DNA of 64,000 bases from Isoperla grammatica (lineage: Eukaryota > Arthropoda > Insecta > Plecoptera > Perlodidae): positions 44,302,736 through 44,366,735 of the forward strand of contig OX246743.1 in assembly GCA_945910005.1 (NCBI GenBank), in the 5' to 3' direction. How positions within the stretch are numbered: the stretch's first letter is position 1; each line of letters begins with the position of its first letter. Shown in pieces: positions 36,379 to 46,948 of this stretch. The position numbers and the translations under genes are program-made. The notes under the pieces are model-generated. The model was not told the origin of the DNA, searched no databases, and saw only the letters and a list, made by a program, of their open reading frames with translations.

Positions 36379-36530
36379 ATTGTCTACTTCTCCCCTGCAC
36401 TGCAGCAGGATGATCCTAAGCGTATGGCTTCAAGGGACGTGGGTTCGAATCCCGCAGTCCTTCATCTCCACCTCATCGTCTGGAATGATTGCGCTAACAG
36501 AGCAGTAAAGCAGCAAGAATCACACGTATA
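36379..36530 (+). repeat. SINE family A, right copy of the 78-bp direct repeat plus SINE body
   Basis: The first 78 bases (36379-36456) repeat 35562-35639. After the box B the body continues (TTCATCTCCACCTCATCGTC, GAGCAGTAAAGCAGCAAGAATCAC), matching the copy at 63250-63420 (GCCGTGAAGCAACAAGAATCAC). The complete SINE was therefore here before the LINE inserted into it. Confidence 0.7.
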
Positions 36531-37194
36531 AAACACGTGTGTGAATGTGTATTACCCCCACCTGTTGGTTATAGAGTCTGATGGCGTCGCCACGGCGGGA
36601 CATAGACAGAACAATGAGGGCAATAATCCCTCTGTAGCCACCACTTGTTATCATATTGTGTTGTTTACTGTAGGAACACCTGCGCTCTACGATACACACA
36701 CACATACGGCACGCGCGACCCGAGTATAGGTACTAGGTATGCCTACAAGCACGACACATGTAATGCACTACTGGGTACTGGTACTTGCTACCACTTGCTA
36801 CATCCTCTTCCCTTCACATTTATATACTTCACAATAAGATAGAATTAACACTTTTTCATTGTCTTCCTTTATAAATTAGTTTTGTAGTTTTGTAAATTAG
36901 TTTTGTAAGTAATAAATGTTATTTAATGAAAGATATATTTTTCCAAAATGAGATACTAGTTTGTGTCCAACAAAGATTTTTCTGTGTTGTGTTTTGATTG
37001 CTATATTGTTCGGTCTTTCATTATTGTTTTATTGTAAACTAAATAGTTTGATTTATTGTCCTGTAAATCCTTTTTTAACTGAACAGGAATGGGATAGTAA
37101 AACAAATAAAGTATTCCAGACCAACTTTCTCAGTTACGGTCCTCTGTAGATGTGGCTCTTTTCTAGTCTAGTGAAGAGATGAGTGGTATATGAA

Positions 37195-37360
37195 TGTGTT
37201 TGATAATCTCCCAGGCGGCCTTCTAGTAGAGCTGACTCAAACACATCAATCACATTACGACTGAGGTTACTTGCAGCCGGGATTGTTGCTGACCGGAATT
37301 GAACCAGCGACCTCTAGGAACAGAGATCGCGTCCTACCACTGAACCATCTCTATTGTTGC
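37195..37360 (-). repeat. SINE family C with well-preserved tRNA-like head, minus orientation
   Basis: The minus strand begins near 37357 with GATGGTTCAGTGGTAGGACG (box A) followed by GAGGTCGCTGGTTCAATTCC (box B). This is the most tRNA-like head of the family in the window. A functional tRNA is unlikely because the sequence runs on into SINE body and the acceptor stem is not complementary. Confidence 0.65.
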
Positions 37361-37837
37361 CTCTCGATGTAATATTATGTGTTAACAAATAAATGTTTTA
37401 AAAAATAACTATCATTATCTATTAATTGAGCTGGCTGTCTAATTGTTCCATGCTAATTCCTGTGTTCTTCATCACTGTACAAGCAAGATTTATAGCATAA
37501 TCCATCTCGAGTGGAGTTTCAACGCAAGCTACAAGGTTTACTCAAATTGGTATTCAAAGCTAGACTAGGGTTTTATACGCACAGACGTTGTACAATTAAT
37601 GGTTATCACCATTAAAAGCAATACTAAACAATTACAATAACAATAAAACTATTACATTTTACTTGCGTGTTTACTTAATGTATCTTGATGAACAATCATT
37701 TCGTGTGTAATACTTCCTTCATCCCCATTTCTTTAAGATACCTATACTTTTTTAAATTATAATTTGGGCATGATACATGATTGGGATAGCTTTAAACAAA
37801 ATCTAAAGATTTCTTAAAAAAGGGGGGGGGGGATTCA

Positions 37838-37915
37838 AAATTGATTGTGTTTGGATAAAATGGGATATTTTCAATAATGTCTTGAATTTTCTAATTTGAT
37901 CCAAACATAACACAT
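37838..37915. repeat. Short dispersed element, copy 2
   Basis: TGATTGTGTTTGGATAAAAT to TAATTTGATCCAAACATAAC, about 80% alike to 34610-34697 by eye, with GTGTTTGGAT and ATCCAAACA as inverted ends. A G run sits just to the left (about 37822-37832). Confidence 0.55.
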
Positions 37916-38503
37916 TCCCATCTCTTTTTTTTTACTAACCGTAGATCACGATAATCCCGCATCATTATTTCCATTTTATGACACGAACCAAACACAGTGA
38001 AACTGTCAAGATTGTGGCGAACATTGACACACGACCTTATTGTTACAATGTTGTGGGGGATGCAATGTGGCTGCTCGGAGGTCGAACCCAGTTCCTTCGC
38101 TTGTACGGCCATGGTGGTATGGGATGGGTGTCAGACTACTAACTTCGCTCTACGAGATTGGTACTACATGTTTAAACTATCAACGTTACTGAATGGTAAA
38201 CAGAAATTATATCAGTCAATGGAGTGAAAATATTTTAGTAATACATCCAATAACGATGTATCATATATTTTACACACCCTACCCTTCCTCGCTTCCCTGG
38301 CTTTGGGTTTACAATTAACATTTTCAGTTTACGGGATGCAACCTCAAGCGAAACGAGACGAGAAAAGAAATTTTAAACGTAGACGATTTAGCGCGCAAAC
38401 TAAAACCACCGCTTGTCTTTCCACAGATTCTAGAACGAGTCACATTTACATAGCGGTGCGTTCAGAGCAGCTGAATCGAGAGTCGAGACGAGTGACAGAA
38501 AAA

Positions 38504-40727
38504 ATGGCAGCTGAACACATACGTACAAAGTAAGAGTTCATATCTTGAATTATTTTGCTTATATCAATTCTTACTAGGCCAGTCATTTAGTATAATAATA
38601 GGTACCTTATTATAAGGCACATTTCTGCATGAAGTTTGCTGTAACGCGTCTTGTTGACAACATTTGGTTGACAGGCCTCGCAAAAATTTGAGGTTATGGT
38701 GTGATCATCACGCCCAGTTTTGTTGTAATTTTACTGATTGATAATATAAATGTGGGAATACTCAGTGTTGGAAAGTAGCGCGCTAAAAGTAGCGCGCTAC
38801 CAGTAGCATGCTGCTTTTCTTCAGTAGCGGGATGGTAGCGCGCTATACTTTAAAAAACGTGGTAGCGTAGCGAGTAGCATGCTACATTTTTCAAGTAGCG
38901 TCAGCGGAAATTGACGCTACTTTATTTCCCTTCAATTGTTTTCAATACACGCATGGCTAACCACCACTTGACACTATAAACACAACACACCCACCCCCAA
39001 CTTGACATGGTCGTATCTTTGAGGGTCAGTGGATGATGAGTATTAGAATAGAGTGATACTCCCAGAAACCTGAAACCATGATGTTTACTTTGTTTGTACT
39101 TTTGCGTGATAAGTCATACTATAGTTGTTTACGAAAAGTAGCGCAAAAAGTAGCGTGAAAAGTAGCGTGCTACTTTTTTTTTAAAGTAGCATGATCGGTA
39201 GCGCGCTACTTTTTAAGTGGAAGTAGCGGTAGCGTTAGCATGCTACTTTAAACCAGTAGCGTTTACAACACTGGGAATACTACACCGCACGCATAGGTAT
39301 TTTCAAGTGACACGCTGTCGTTTACTTTTACCGACTAACAAACCAAGTAGGCCTAGGCTAGGCCTAGGCCCTAGTCTTGTTTTACTAATTTTGTAAACAT
39401 TACAATTGATGACACAAACTCCGCTAGTGACACTGTTCATTTTGTTTGTCAGTATAAAGATTATGGCTGGAGCCACAGTCTGCAACGAATCCGAGCTCCT
39501 AGGCGACATCACGATCGGAACGATGACGATAGTTCATCCCAAGGCTACGATCATCGCGGAGGCAGGACCTATCATTATTGGGGAAGGCAACATCATAGAA
39601 GAGCAGAGCATGATCATTCACAAGTCAGTAACATTAATCGTATTTACTATTTAGCCTAAGTGGGGACTAGAAACAGAGCTATTTCTAGTCTCTATATCTG
39701 TTACCATATTTACCCAATTAGCCTAAATGTAGTATTTCCCAACACCGTCTGTTTTTCTTTCAGAATATCTACCTCGTATTCCTACTCATATTCAGTTAAC
39801 TCAAGTGCTCAGCACTGGAAAAATACCTAATAATTGTTTCTAAGTGATCGTATTTTATCTGTCCCAAATTAGACTTCAAGAAGGTTCGAAACCGAGCGAA
39901 AGCAACGTCTTATCCATCGGCAACTACAATGTGTTCGAAGTCAACTGTCACACCGAGGCTCTCAAGATCGGAGACAACAACGTATTAGAGGCCAAAAGTG
40001 AGACACGCAACTTTTATTGATGGTCCCGTCAAGTTATTTTGTATACTATTTATTTCCCATATAGTATCAATTTATAAAACTGATTTACAAAATCATGATG
40101 TGCTTAGATGTTCAGTAAATAAATATGAAATACCTTAAAAATCTTTGAGTCCCAAATCTTTAGTAAGACCATTGAACAGAACACTAGCTCAATTGTTTGT
40201 TTCCGTTCCCGCCAGGTTACGTGGGCAGAGACGTCGAACTGACCAACGGCTGCGTTATCGGATCCGGATGTAGGATGACGAGTCCCGAGGTGATTCCAGA
40301 GAACCTGGTGGTGTACGGAAGCGCGTATTGTCGTCGCAAGCAGATGGATAGGCCACCTGTGAGTACACTAGGCTCGTAAAACTAGACTTGGCTTAACTTG
40401 GTGGTAGGTTTCCTTTTTTTGACATTGTTTTTTTTTTTTAGAACAAATATACTGACAAAGCTATCTACTTCTACAGCTACTACTATTTAATTCAACTCTG
40501 TGAAATGATAACACCTTCAGCTAGGCTATACAAGTCAGATATATTATGTGGACTTCATGATAGGAGAGTTCTTTCCCTCCTGCACATCCATCAACAAATT
40601 ATTTTTTATTTACGACCTAATCTTACGTTTGTTCTTCTCTTCGCAGGCGCAAACCCTTCAGATTGACTACTTAACCAGAATCATGCCCAATTACCATCAC
40701 CTCAAGCGAGCGAATATGAAGAAATGA
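38504..40727 (+). CDS. DCTN6: Dynactin subunit 6 (p27), five coding exons
   Basis: Exons are 38504-38529, 39453-39623, 39873-39997, 40216-40358 and 40647-40727 (546 bases, 181 codons plus stop). Each join keeps the frame (phases 2, 2, 1, 0). Donors are GTAAGA, GTCAGT, GTGAGA and GTGAGT; acceptors are TTTGTCAG, AAATTAG, CGCCAG and CGCAG. The product has the p27 left-handed beta-helix of hexapeptide repeats at about residues 10-142 ([63 protein letters not shown]), then [11 protein letters not shown] and a C-terminal helix with LPNYHHLK-type ending ([10 protein letters not shown]). Human p27 is 190 residues. p27 pairs with p25 (DCTN5) in the pointed-end complex of dynactin, which links dynein to cargo and membranes. 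The extended C-terminal tail carrying the Plk1-docking threonine in the human protein is shorter here and has no obvious counterpart. The ATG at 38504 gives [12 protein letters not shown], matching the family's short charged N-terminus; an in-frame ATG at 39463 would lose it. Intron 1 contains a hAT MITE. Confidence 0.95.
38763..39273. mobile_element. Non-autonomous hAT-type element in DCTN6 intron 1
   Basis: The 511-bp element starts CAGTGTTGGAAAGTAGCG and ends CGTTTACAACACTG, with a perfect 8-bp duplication GGAATACT at 38755-38762 and 39274-39281. These are hAT hallmarks. Both ends hold many copies of GTAGCGCGCTAC, GTAGCATGCTAC and related sequences (at least eight on the left, seven on the right), typical of subterminal transposase-binding repeats. 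The middle (38940-39120) is ordinary AT-rich sequence with no transposase. Confidence 0.92.
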
Positions 40728-40966
40728 AACGTTCGGCCACTGACGAACACGTAAACAATACAGTGCGCTCGTCAGTGGAACACTTTGTGCATTCATTAAT
40801 GTATTGTTTTATAATTTATATTAACTCTATAGTAATGTTATAAAACCTAATGTGGTAACTTCAGCAGTGCTTTAAACAATTGTCGAGCAAGATTGTACTA
40901 AGTCTTCTGCTTCGTTATGGTAATTGTGGCTATCTACTTGTATTGCAGTCTGCTTAGGACTGCAGA

Positions 40967-40972
40967 AATAAA
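40967..40972 (+). promoter_or_regulatory. Polyadenylation signal AATAAA for DCTN6 (proximal)
   Basis: Canonical hexamer 240 bases after the stop codon. Confidence 0.55.
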
Positions 40973-41213
40973 GTGTAGTAATCAAGTGTATATCTTGTGC
41001 TGCTAGATAAAAGTGCAATGAAAATGAGAACAAAATACATTTCTGTATATTGCATCATAGAAAATATTATTATTAATGTCGTGTCATTTTGTACTATTTT
41101 ATTTATTGTTTGTATTTCACTTTTGTATATATAATATTAAATTAAATACCCTATACACAGCTTGTATCCAAATGATAATATGTATCTTCTAGTAACTTGT
41201 TGAGTGTGAGGTG

Positions 41214-41219
41214 AATAAA
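41214..41219 (+). promoter_or_regulatory. Polyadenylation signal AATAAA for DCTN6 (distal)
   Basis: Second hexamer, 487 bases after the stop, preceded by TTGTTGAGTGTGAGG. Either or both may be used. Confidence 0.45.
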
Positions 41220-41935
41220 TTCTGCAATTGCAATTAACCAGTTGTCACTTGCATTTTGTGAAAAACAAACAACTGCCATCCTTCACAACTAGGCAATCTC
41301 CTTTTTTTCTGACGAATTAAAGAATTGTATTACATCTTCAAAGTCAACTTCAAGTCTCAAATTAGTCATCTTGCTCGAAGGTAAGGTGAAAGATGCTACT
41401 CCTAAACTAATCTAATCAACATAAACTATGCTTATGAGGAATCCCTGTTCGTGTTTGTTTGTGTAAAAATTCAGACATATCGTGGGTAGTATATAGATTT
41501 ATTTTAGAAATTTCTAAAATAATCTAATAAAATCCAGAACATGCTTTGGTAATCAAATTCACATTCAAAACCGTACCGCGCTTGAAAATAACGAACTGCT
41601 TTTACCGACCGTTCATGAGAATTAGTACACAATTCGACCGCTAGATGCCACTAGCTATGGCGTTGGCAATAATAATTTTCAAATTACTTTTCGTCGCCCT
41701 ACGTCATTGAATTTATATATTTAATTCAAATTATTATTATTTTGGGCCATACGCATCGGTTAAAAGTGTGCTTCTAAATGATGTACGGATTAAGCAAGCC
41801 AGCTGACAGTATATCTGGTCATAGGGGGGCAATGATTGGGCGTCGATAACAACCCTAATGTAATATTTTTCTTTGGTCAATGTTTGGCAGAAACTATCAT
41901 AGAATATTGTAAGAAACAAAACAAGATCCAAGTGT

Positions 41936-42008
41936 AATGTAAGCTAAGCATGCGAATGTAATCCAAGTGTAGGATGTTGTAATGTAAGCTAAGCATGCGA
42001 ATGTAAGG
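41936..42008. repeat. Short direct duplication
   Basis: GTAATGTAAGCTAAGCATGC with GAATGTAA occurs twice, about 45 bases apart. Confidence 0.8.
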
Positions 42009-43760
42009 GTTTCTGTTCGTATCTTTCAAACAATTTTTAAAATCGCAATTGTACGCAATTGTACGTTTGGATTATTATTAAATGCAATAATACGATATTA
42101 TTGTATTATTTTAATACAATACTATAACACATTTATAATATGTTGACTAAATACATGTATATTGTTTACGTTTGCTAATGTATTAAATTAAGAACAATGA
42201 AAATATAAACATCTACACATGAGCTGATGCTACTTGTTTTGTTTAGATAATTAGTAAGCTACAAAATACCTAAAAACCTACCCTAAGCGCACTGCAATGA
42301 ATTTTAAATCGAGATCTATTATCTTCAATAAACGGCTGTTTCGCATTGGACTGCATGAAGTAATAATCTACTTCCGGGTTTGACTGAAAGCTATATATAT
42401 TGTATTGACGGTCATAGTACAAAAAAAAACAGCTTTATGTTTTTTCTTTATTTAAATATAGAATTCCGTAAGGGCGCCTAACCCAGTAGTGCATGGAGCC
42501 GGGGGAGGGGGGGGGGGGGCAAGCTCTGCTAAGTGCTATCAATTATAATGATTTGTGGTTGACTCGGGCCTCCCCCCCGAGAATACGTCATAATGGCCTC
42601 TAGTTGCGCCGGCCGCCGCTTGCCGCGCTATCAATTGAATCTGCTCCCAGGGGCAGGTCGCGATATTTGCGTATTCTGGACGGCTTCCGCATAGGGAATG
42701 CTCATCGGTTTTATATTTTCATACCATAATCCGTTCCGACGAAAACGATTTACATTTAATTATTAATTATTATTCTTAAAATTTCAAAAATTATTATTTT
42801 ATGTGTAATTAAAATATCTTAGATAGAACTAGAATATTTATTATATTTTAACCCTAGCTTATATAATAATACAATGACAACAATATTACTTTGTGGGTGA
42901 GGAAGTGGGGGGGGGGGGGGGGCGGAGGGGGCATACAAACACTCACAACCCTTTCCAATTAAAACTCATACAAATTCCAAATAAAAGTGTGTTTGTTTTT
43001 TAATTAAAACTACTTAGTAATTTCCTATATATAAATTAAACAAGTCTATTTTAGAAGCATAAAAGCTCGTATACCCGACAATCAAACTTATGAAAAAAAA
43101 CACCATCATAAACTTTGCTGAGCCGCTATGAATGTTCGGAAAATACTATACATTAACGTTTATCACCTTATCTATCCACAGAGGCGGCGCAGTTGAAACT
43201 GATTTAACCTCACTACTTCCACGCATTTAAATCCCATAAGAACTAACATTATCAAACTCTATCCCAACAAATAACAATAATAATCGATGAATAGTACTTT
43301 TGAAATCCTTTGAAATTTATTCCCCGACAATTGTGGTGTTTTTCGCCTCCCTCTCTCTCGCCTCACCACAGACGACTACCCCGACATTTTTTAAATCGAG
43401 TTAATGATTGAACAAATCACAATTTCACTCGAAAACGTTCCCCCACCCCCACCACAAACCCATAGAATATAATTTCCCCCTCAAAAACCGAACGCAGACT
43501 TTTCAAAAAGTTTCCAATTGAAAAGCGCGACGTGGCCCACAATAATTTAGCTATACCCAACCAACGAACCACGCCCACCGAATGGTCGAATTATCCGCAG
43601 AAATCGAAGGGGAACTGTACACATTTTGGCGGTTTTACAATTCTAATGGGTTCAGTGTTATGGGTGCGGTGTTGCGTGGTTTTGCCGTGGTCACGCTCCA
43701 TTGGGCGCGTACGGAAACGAACGACGCCGGCGATAAGTGTTGACGGTTGCGTGCGTGCCC

Positions 43761-43871
43761 ACATTTAAATATCCTCTCGTTCGTTCGTAAACATCGGTTC
43801 GTCTTCGCTCGGAGGAAACGAATCTTTCCGAACGTACATCTTGAGTGTTACACACAAATAACTTGAACACA
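43761..43871 (+). promoter_or_regulatory. Possible promoter and 5' UTR exon
   Basis: Downstream of a GC-richer segment (43530-43760) are CATTTAAATATCC (TATA-like) at about 43761 and TTCGTTCGTTCG, then an ATG-free run to ACACA followed by GTGAGG at 43872, a possible donor. There is no good initiator and no recognised next exon. Confidence 0.25.
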
Positions 43872-43964
43872 GTGAGGATTTATCGTTGTTTGTTCGTATA
43901 TCCTTAAAATTACTTTTATTAAAGAAGGATTAAAATCTAAAATTTAAATTTTTTTTGGTTCTAG

Positions 43965-44040
43965 TGGGTTGACTCTTGCTTGCAATGCAGATGGTCCCGA
44001 GTTCGATTCCCGATTCGGGCTAACTGAGAGACTGACTCTG
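43965..44040 (+). repeat. SINE family B head
   Basis: GGGTTGACTCTTGCTTGCAA then GCAGATGGTCCCGAGTTCGA and TTCCCGATTCGG, close to the heads at 4750 and 18842. Box A is decayed. Confidence 0.5.
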
Positions 44041-46159
44041 AGAAAATATATTACTGAAATGTTTATTGTCTTTTTCCCACCAGGAATAAGTAACTTCTTC
44101 ATTTATGGGACCTGGGTCTGGATTCACAAAAAGCCAGACTGGTCTTACAGTTATGACCAGACACCACCAGATTGACCAGAAAAAGAATGTGAATTGTGAA
44201 TCTATACCTTGGAATAAATGTGAGTTGTTATATAATTAGGACTACCACATTTAATTTTAGTTATTTGTACGTTATATGAACAACACAATAATACATTCAA
44301 TTCCATAACAATATCCTAATTAGTTATAGTTTAAACGAATTAATCTTTTTATAAAGTAGAAATGTGTCGGTTGAGTTAACACATCCCGAGCCATTAAACT
44401 CTGCCTGTTATTCGCAAGTGTCGACTGCTTTAAGCTCCTGATTATGTAGTGATTGATATCCAGTAGTAGCTAATGGAGACAAAGCCATTCAATTCAACAC
44501 AATACCCTCAACCATTTCGCCCGCAAAGAAAATATCCCGAGTTAAATCCAGACACCCCTTCATCTATCCGAGACAACAAAAGCCGTTTCAAAACGGGAGG
44601 GTCGACCGACAACTCACAAACGTCAGATTTCTGTCTCACAAATTTTGTAAAATTAAATTTGTTTATGTATTTTACATTTTTGACAAGCGTGGAAAAGCGA
44701 AATGCTCGCCACCGCCTTTGTGATGCTAATACGAGTGCAATGTGTTTCCGCCGCCTTCTGGATGGAGATATGTCCATGACGGGCACATACAACAATACCC
44801 CGTGCACACACATGAGTTGCCTTGAAGGGTTGTATCGCCTCACTATGGCTCTAGGACGAGTCCTCATGAAAGAACAATTAATCCTCATGTGTTTCTAAGG
44901 CTGTGTGAATGCATGGCGTGAGATGGAAAATAAAAATAATTAATTCTAACAGTTGTGTAAAATGTATAATATTATACTCTGAGATTGAGTTCTGAAGTGT
45001 GGAAACTGGAAACGTTTGTATGTTGTGTTTTGGCTTGACGTGTGGGATGCGTTGTTTGATACGTCTTGGCATGCGTGTAACACGCACACGCACACGCATA
45101 CGCACACACGCGCCAATCTTCGTAGGCTCTCGTTTTATGTTTGCCTTATAGCTGTAAAGTCCAACTGATATTACAAAAATATAATTGACAATAAAATAAG
45201 ATATCGACAAATTAGGCGAATTTCCCTTAACAACGATTTTGAAAGGGTGTCTTCAGACCATAATGTGATCAATGCGACATCAGCGTACTAACGAATATAA
45301 TTTGCGTATGAAACGAGGTATAATTATGAGGCATCGTAGCACATTATGATAAATGGTACAAAGTCCTCCAGTGAAAATTAAAGTTCTTGTAACTGCTGTT
45401 GGAACACGCAATGAATATACACTAGGCATTCAACTGCGGCCACATTTGTGATCAAACTTTGACGTTGCCATGGAGAAACAATTGAAGGCTGTTGTGGTAA
45501 AACAGAAATTCTTAGTTCTTTAAAATTCTGCGTATTTTTTAAATAAAATTGGTGTCATAATTTTTAAGTTTTGTTATTACTTAATATGTTTACTTTTTAA
45601 ATTACAAATTAGGATTATTTATTGAATGTGAATAGTATTTGCCAATGATCTAGGATTGGTCCTCATCATTTGTGTCGCAATCATGGCCGCTGTATTTATT
45701 TCATTTTTTCATCTATTTGTTTATATCTTATCTATCGATTTATAAACATTAACCGACTCCAAGACAATCTCCAGAAAGTGTGTCGCAGACTTTTCCTCGA
45801 GCTGCCTGCGGCTCTAAGAGACACATTCAAACAAGCCCTCTCCGGGCTCCCTCGCACAAAGCGGTCATTTCACACTCGCCTTGTCAGCATCATCCCCAAC
45901 GCACACGAGGAAGTCGAGAGAGGGGCGGGGGGTGAGGAAAAGGATTCGTTTCATATTCGGATGAGTGAACAAAGAATGAGTGTCAGTTCGCGAGAGTCAC
46001 ATGTTTGACAGCTGCCTCTGAACAACACTCACTGTACCGCGTCACTATAGCGTGACACGACCATCGTCAAATTAGCCCAAAGTAACTCACTTTTACGACA
46101 TAGCCGAATACAAATTTCTAAGTTCCTACTATCTAATTGAACGATGTAGACAAGGATCT

Positions 46160-46330
46160 GAAGTCGGTATTGAAATGTATTTATTGAAATTTACCCTCCC
46201 GTGAGCGGGAAGGCCAATGTAGGGCACAAATTGCCCTCTGTAGCCATGTACAAAAGTGGACGCATAATCTAGACTAAGGACTAAGTACTAACTAAGAATA
46301 GAAAGTGGCAAACCGGGTGTAAAGTTGTTA
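46160..46330 (-). mobile_element. Probable LINE 3' end, minus orientation
   Basis: The minus strand reads TACATGGCTACAGAGGGCAA, GCCCTACATTGGCCTTCCC and finishes AAATTTCAATAAATACATTTCAAT, a short-repeat end like those of CR1/Jockey-type elements. No coding part is recognisable. Confidence 0.35.
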
Positions 46331-46925
46331 AAACACACTAAAAGGTTAAACAAACAAATAGTTCAAATTGTAAGAACACACTAAAAAGAAATCGTATAGA
46401 AACGGTATGCGTTGGGGTATGATGATCAAGGCGGCGGCGGGGGGTGGTTCTGGCTAAATCACCACCCAAAAGAACCAAATCGCTAAAGAACTGCGTTTAT
46501 ATTTAGGACTCTGAAAAATTGGCAACAATGATAAAGTTTTGCAACATTAATTTTCCAAAAAATTAGCGAAGCTTTTATAGAGAAAGTGATAAAAAAAACT
46601 TTCAATTTTTACTCATAACTTTTTTGTTTTACACGAAATTACTCACCAACTTGCAACAATGAATGCGAAATTATTTTTTTAAGCTAAATGTCTGAAAAAA
46701 AGACAAAAAATATAAGCCAGACGTTTAGACTGGCCGAAGTAAAAAAAAAGCCAAATAAAAAGTGTCGCCATTCAATTGAATCCGATCCGAAATTGGAACC
46801 AGCCCCAAATCGATACGGACACGTTGGTTGTGCGTCTTGGCTTGGATCGTATCGAGAGTGTTCGAGTTAGAGCCAGACGACTTATGCGGTCGACTGGTCG
46901 CAGAGTGGGCGCCGACAGCGCACAG

Positions 46926-46948
46926 CCCCCCCCCCCCCCCCCCCCCCC
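46926..46948. repeat. Poly-C tract, 23 bases
   Basis: Uninterrupted C run; its length is likely polymorphic or prone to sequencing error. Confidence 0.9.

Noticed and set aside
37290..37360. Possible functional tRNA gene on the minus strand
   Set aside because: Box A and box B are good, but the acceptor ends do not pair and the sequence continues into the SINE family C body.
39406..39654. Single-exon reading of DCTN6 from an upstream ATG at 39406
   Set aside because: Residues before SIKI come from the polypyrimidine tract of the intron 1 acceptor; the exon at 38504-38529 supplies the correct N-terminus in frame.
44473..44898. 141-codon plus-strand frame
   Set aside because: No recognisable domain, a similarly long frame on the opposite strand, and no promoter or splice context.
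45670..46008. 112-codon plus-strand frame with GC-rich second half (LPAALRDTFKQALSGLP region)
   Set aside because: The composition is suggestive of coding, but I recognise no family, the N-terminal third is AT-rich low-complexity sequence, and no clear splice sites bound the GC-rich part.
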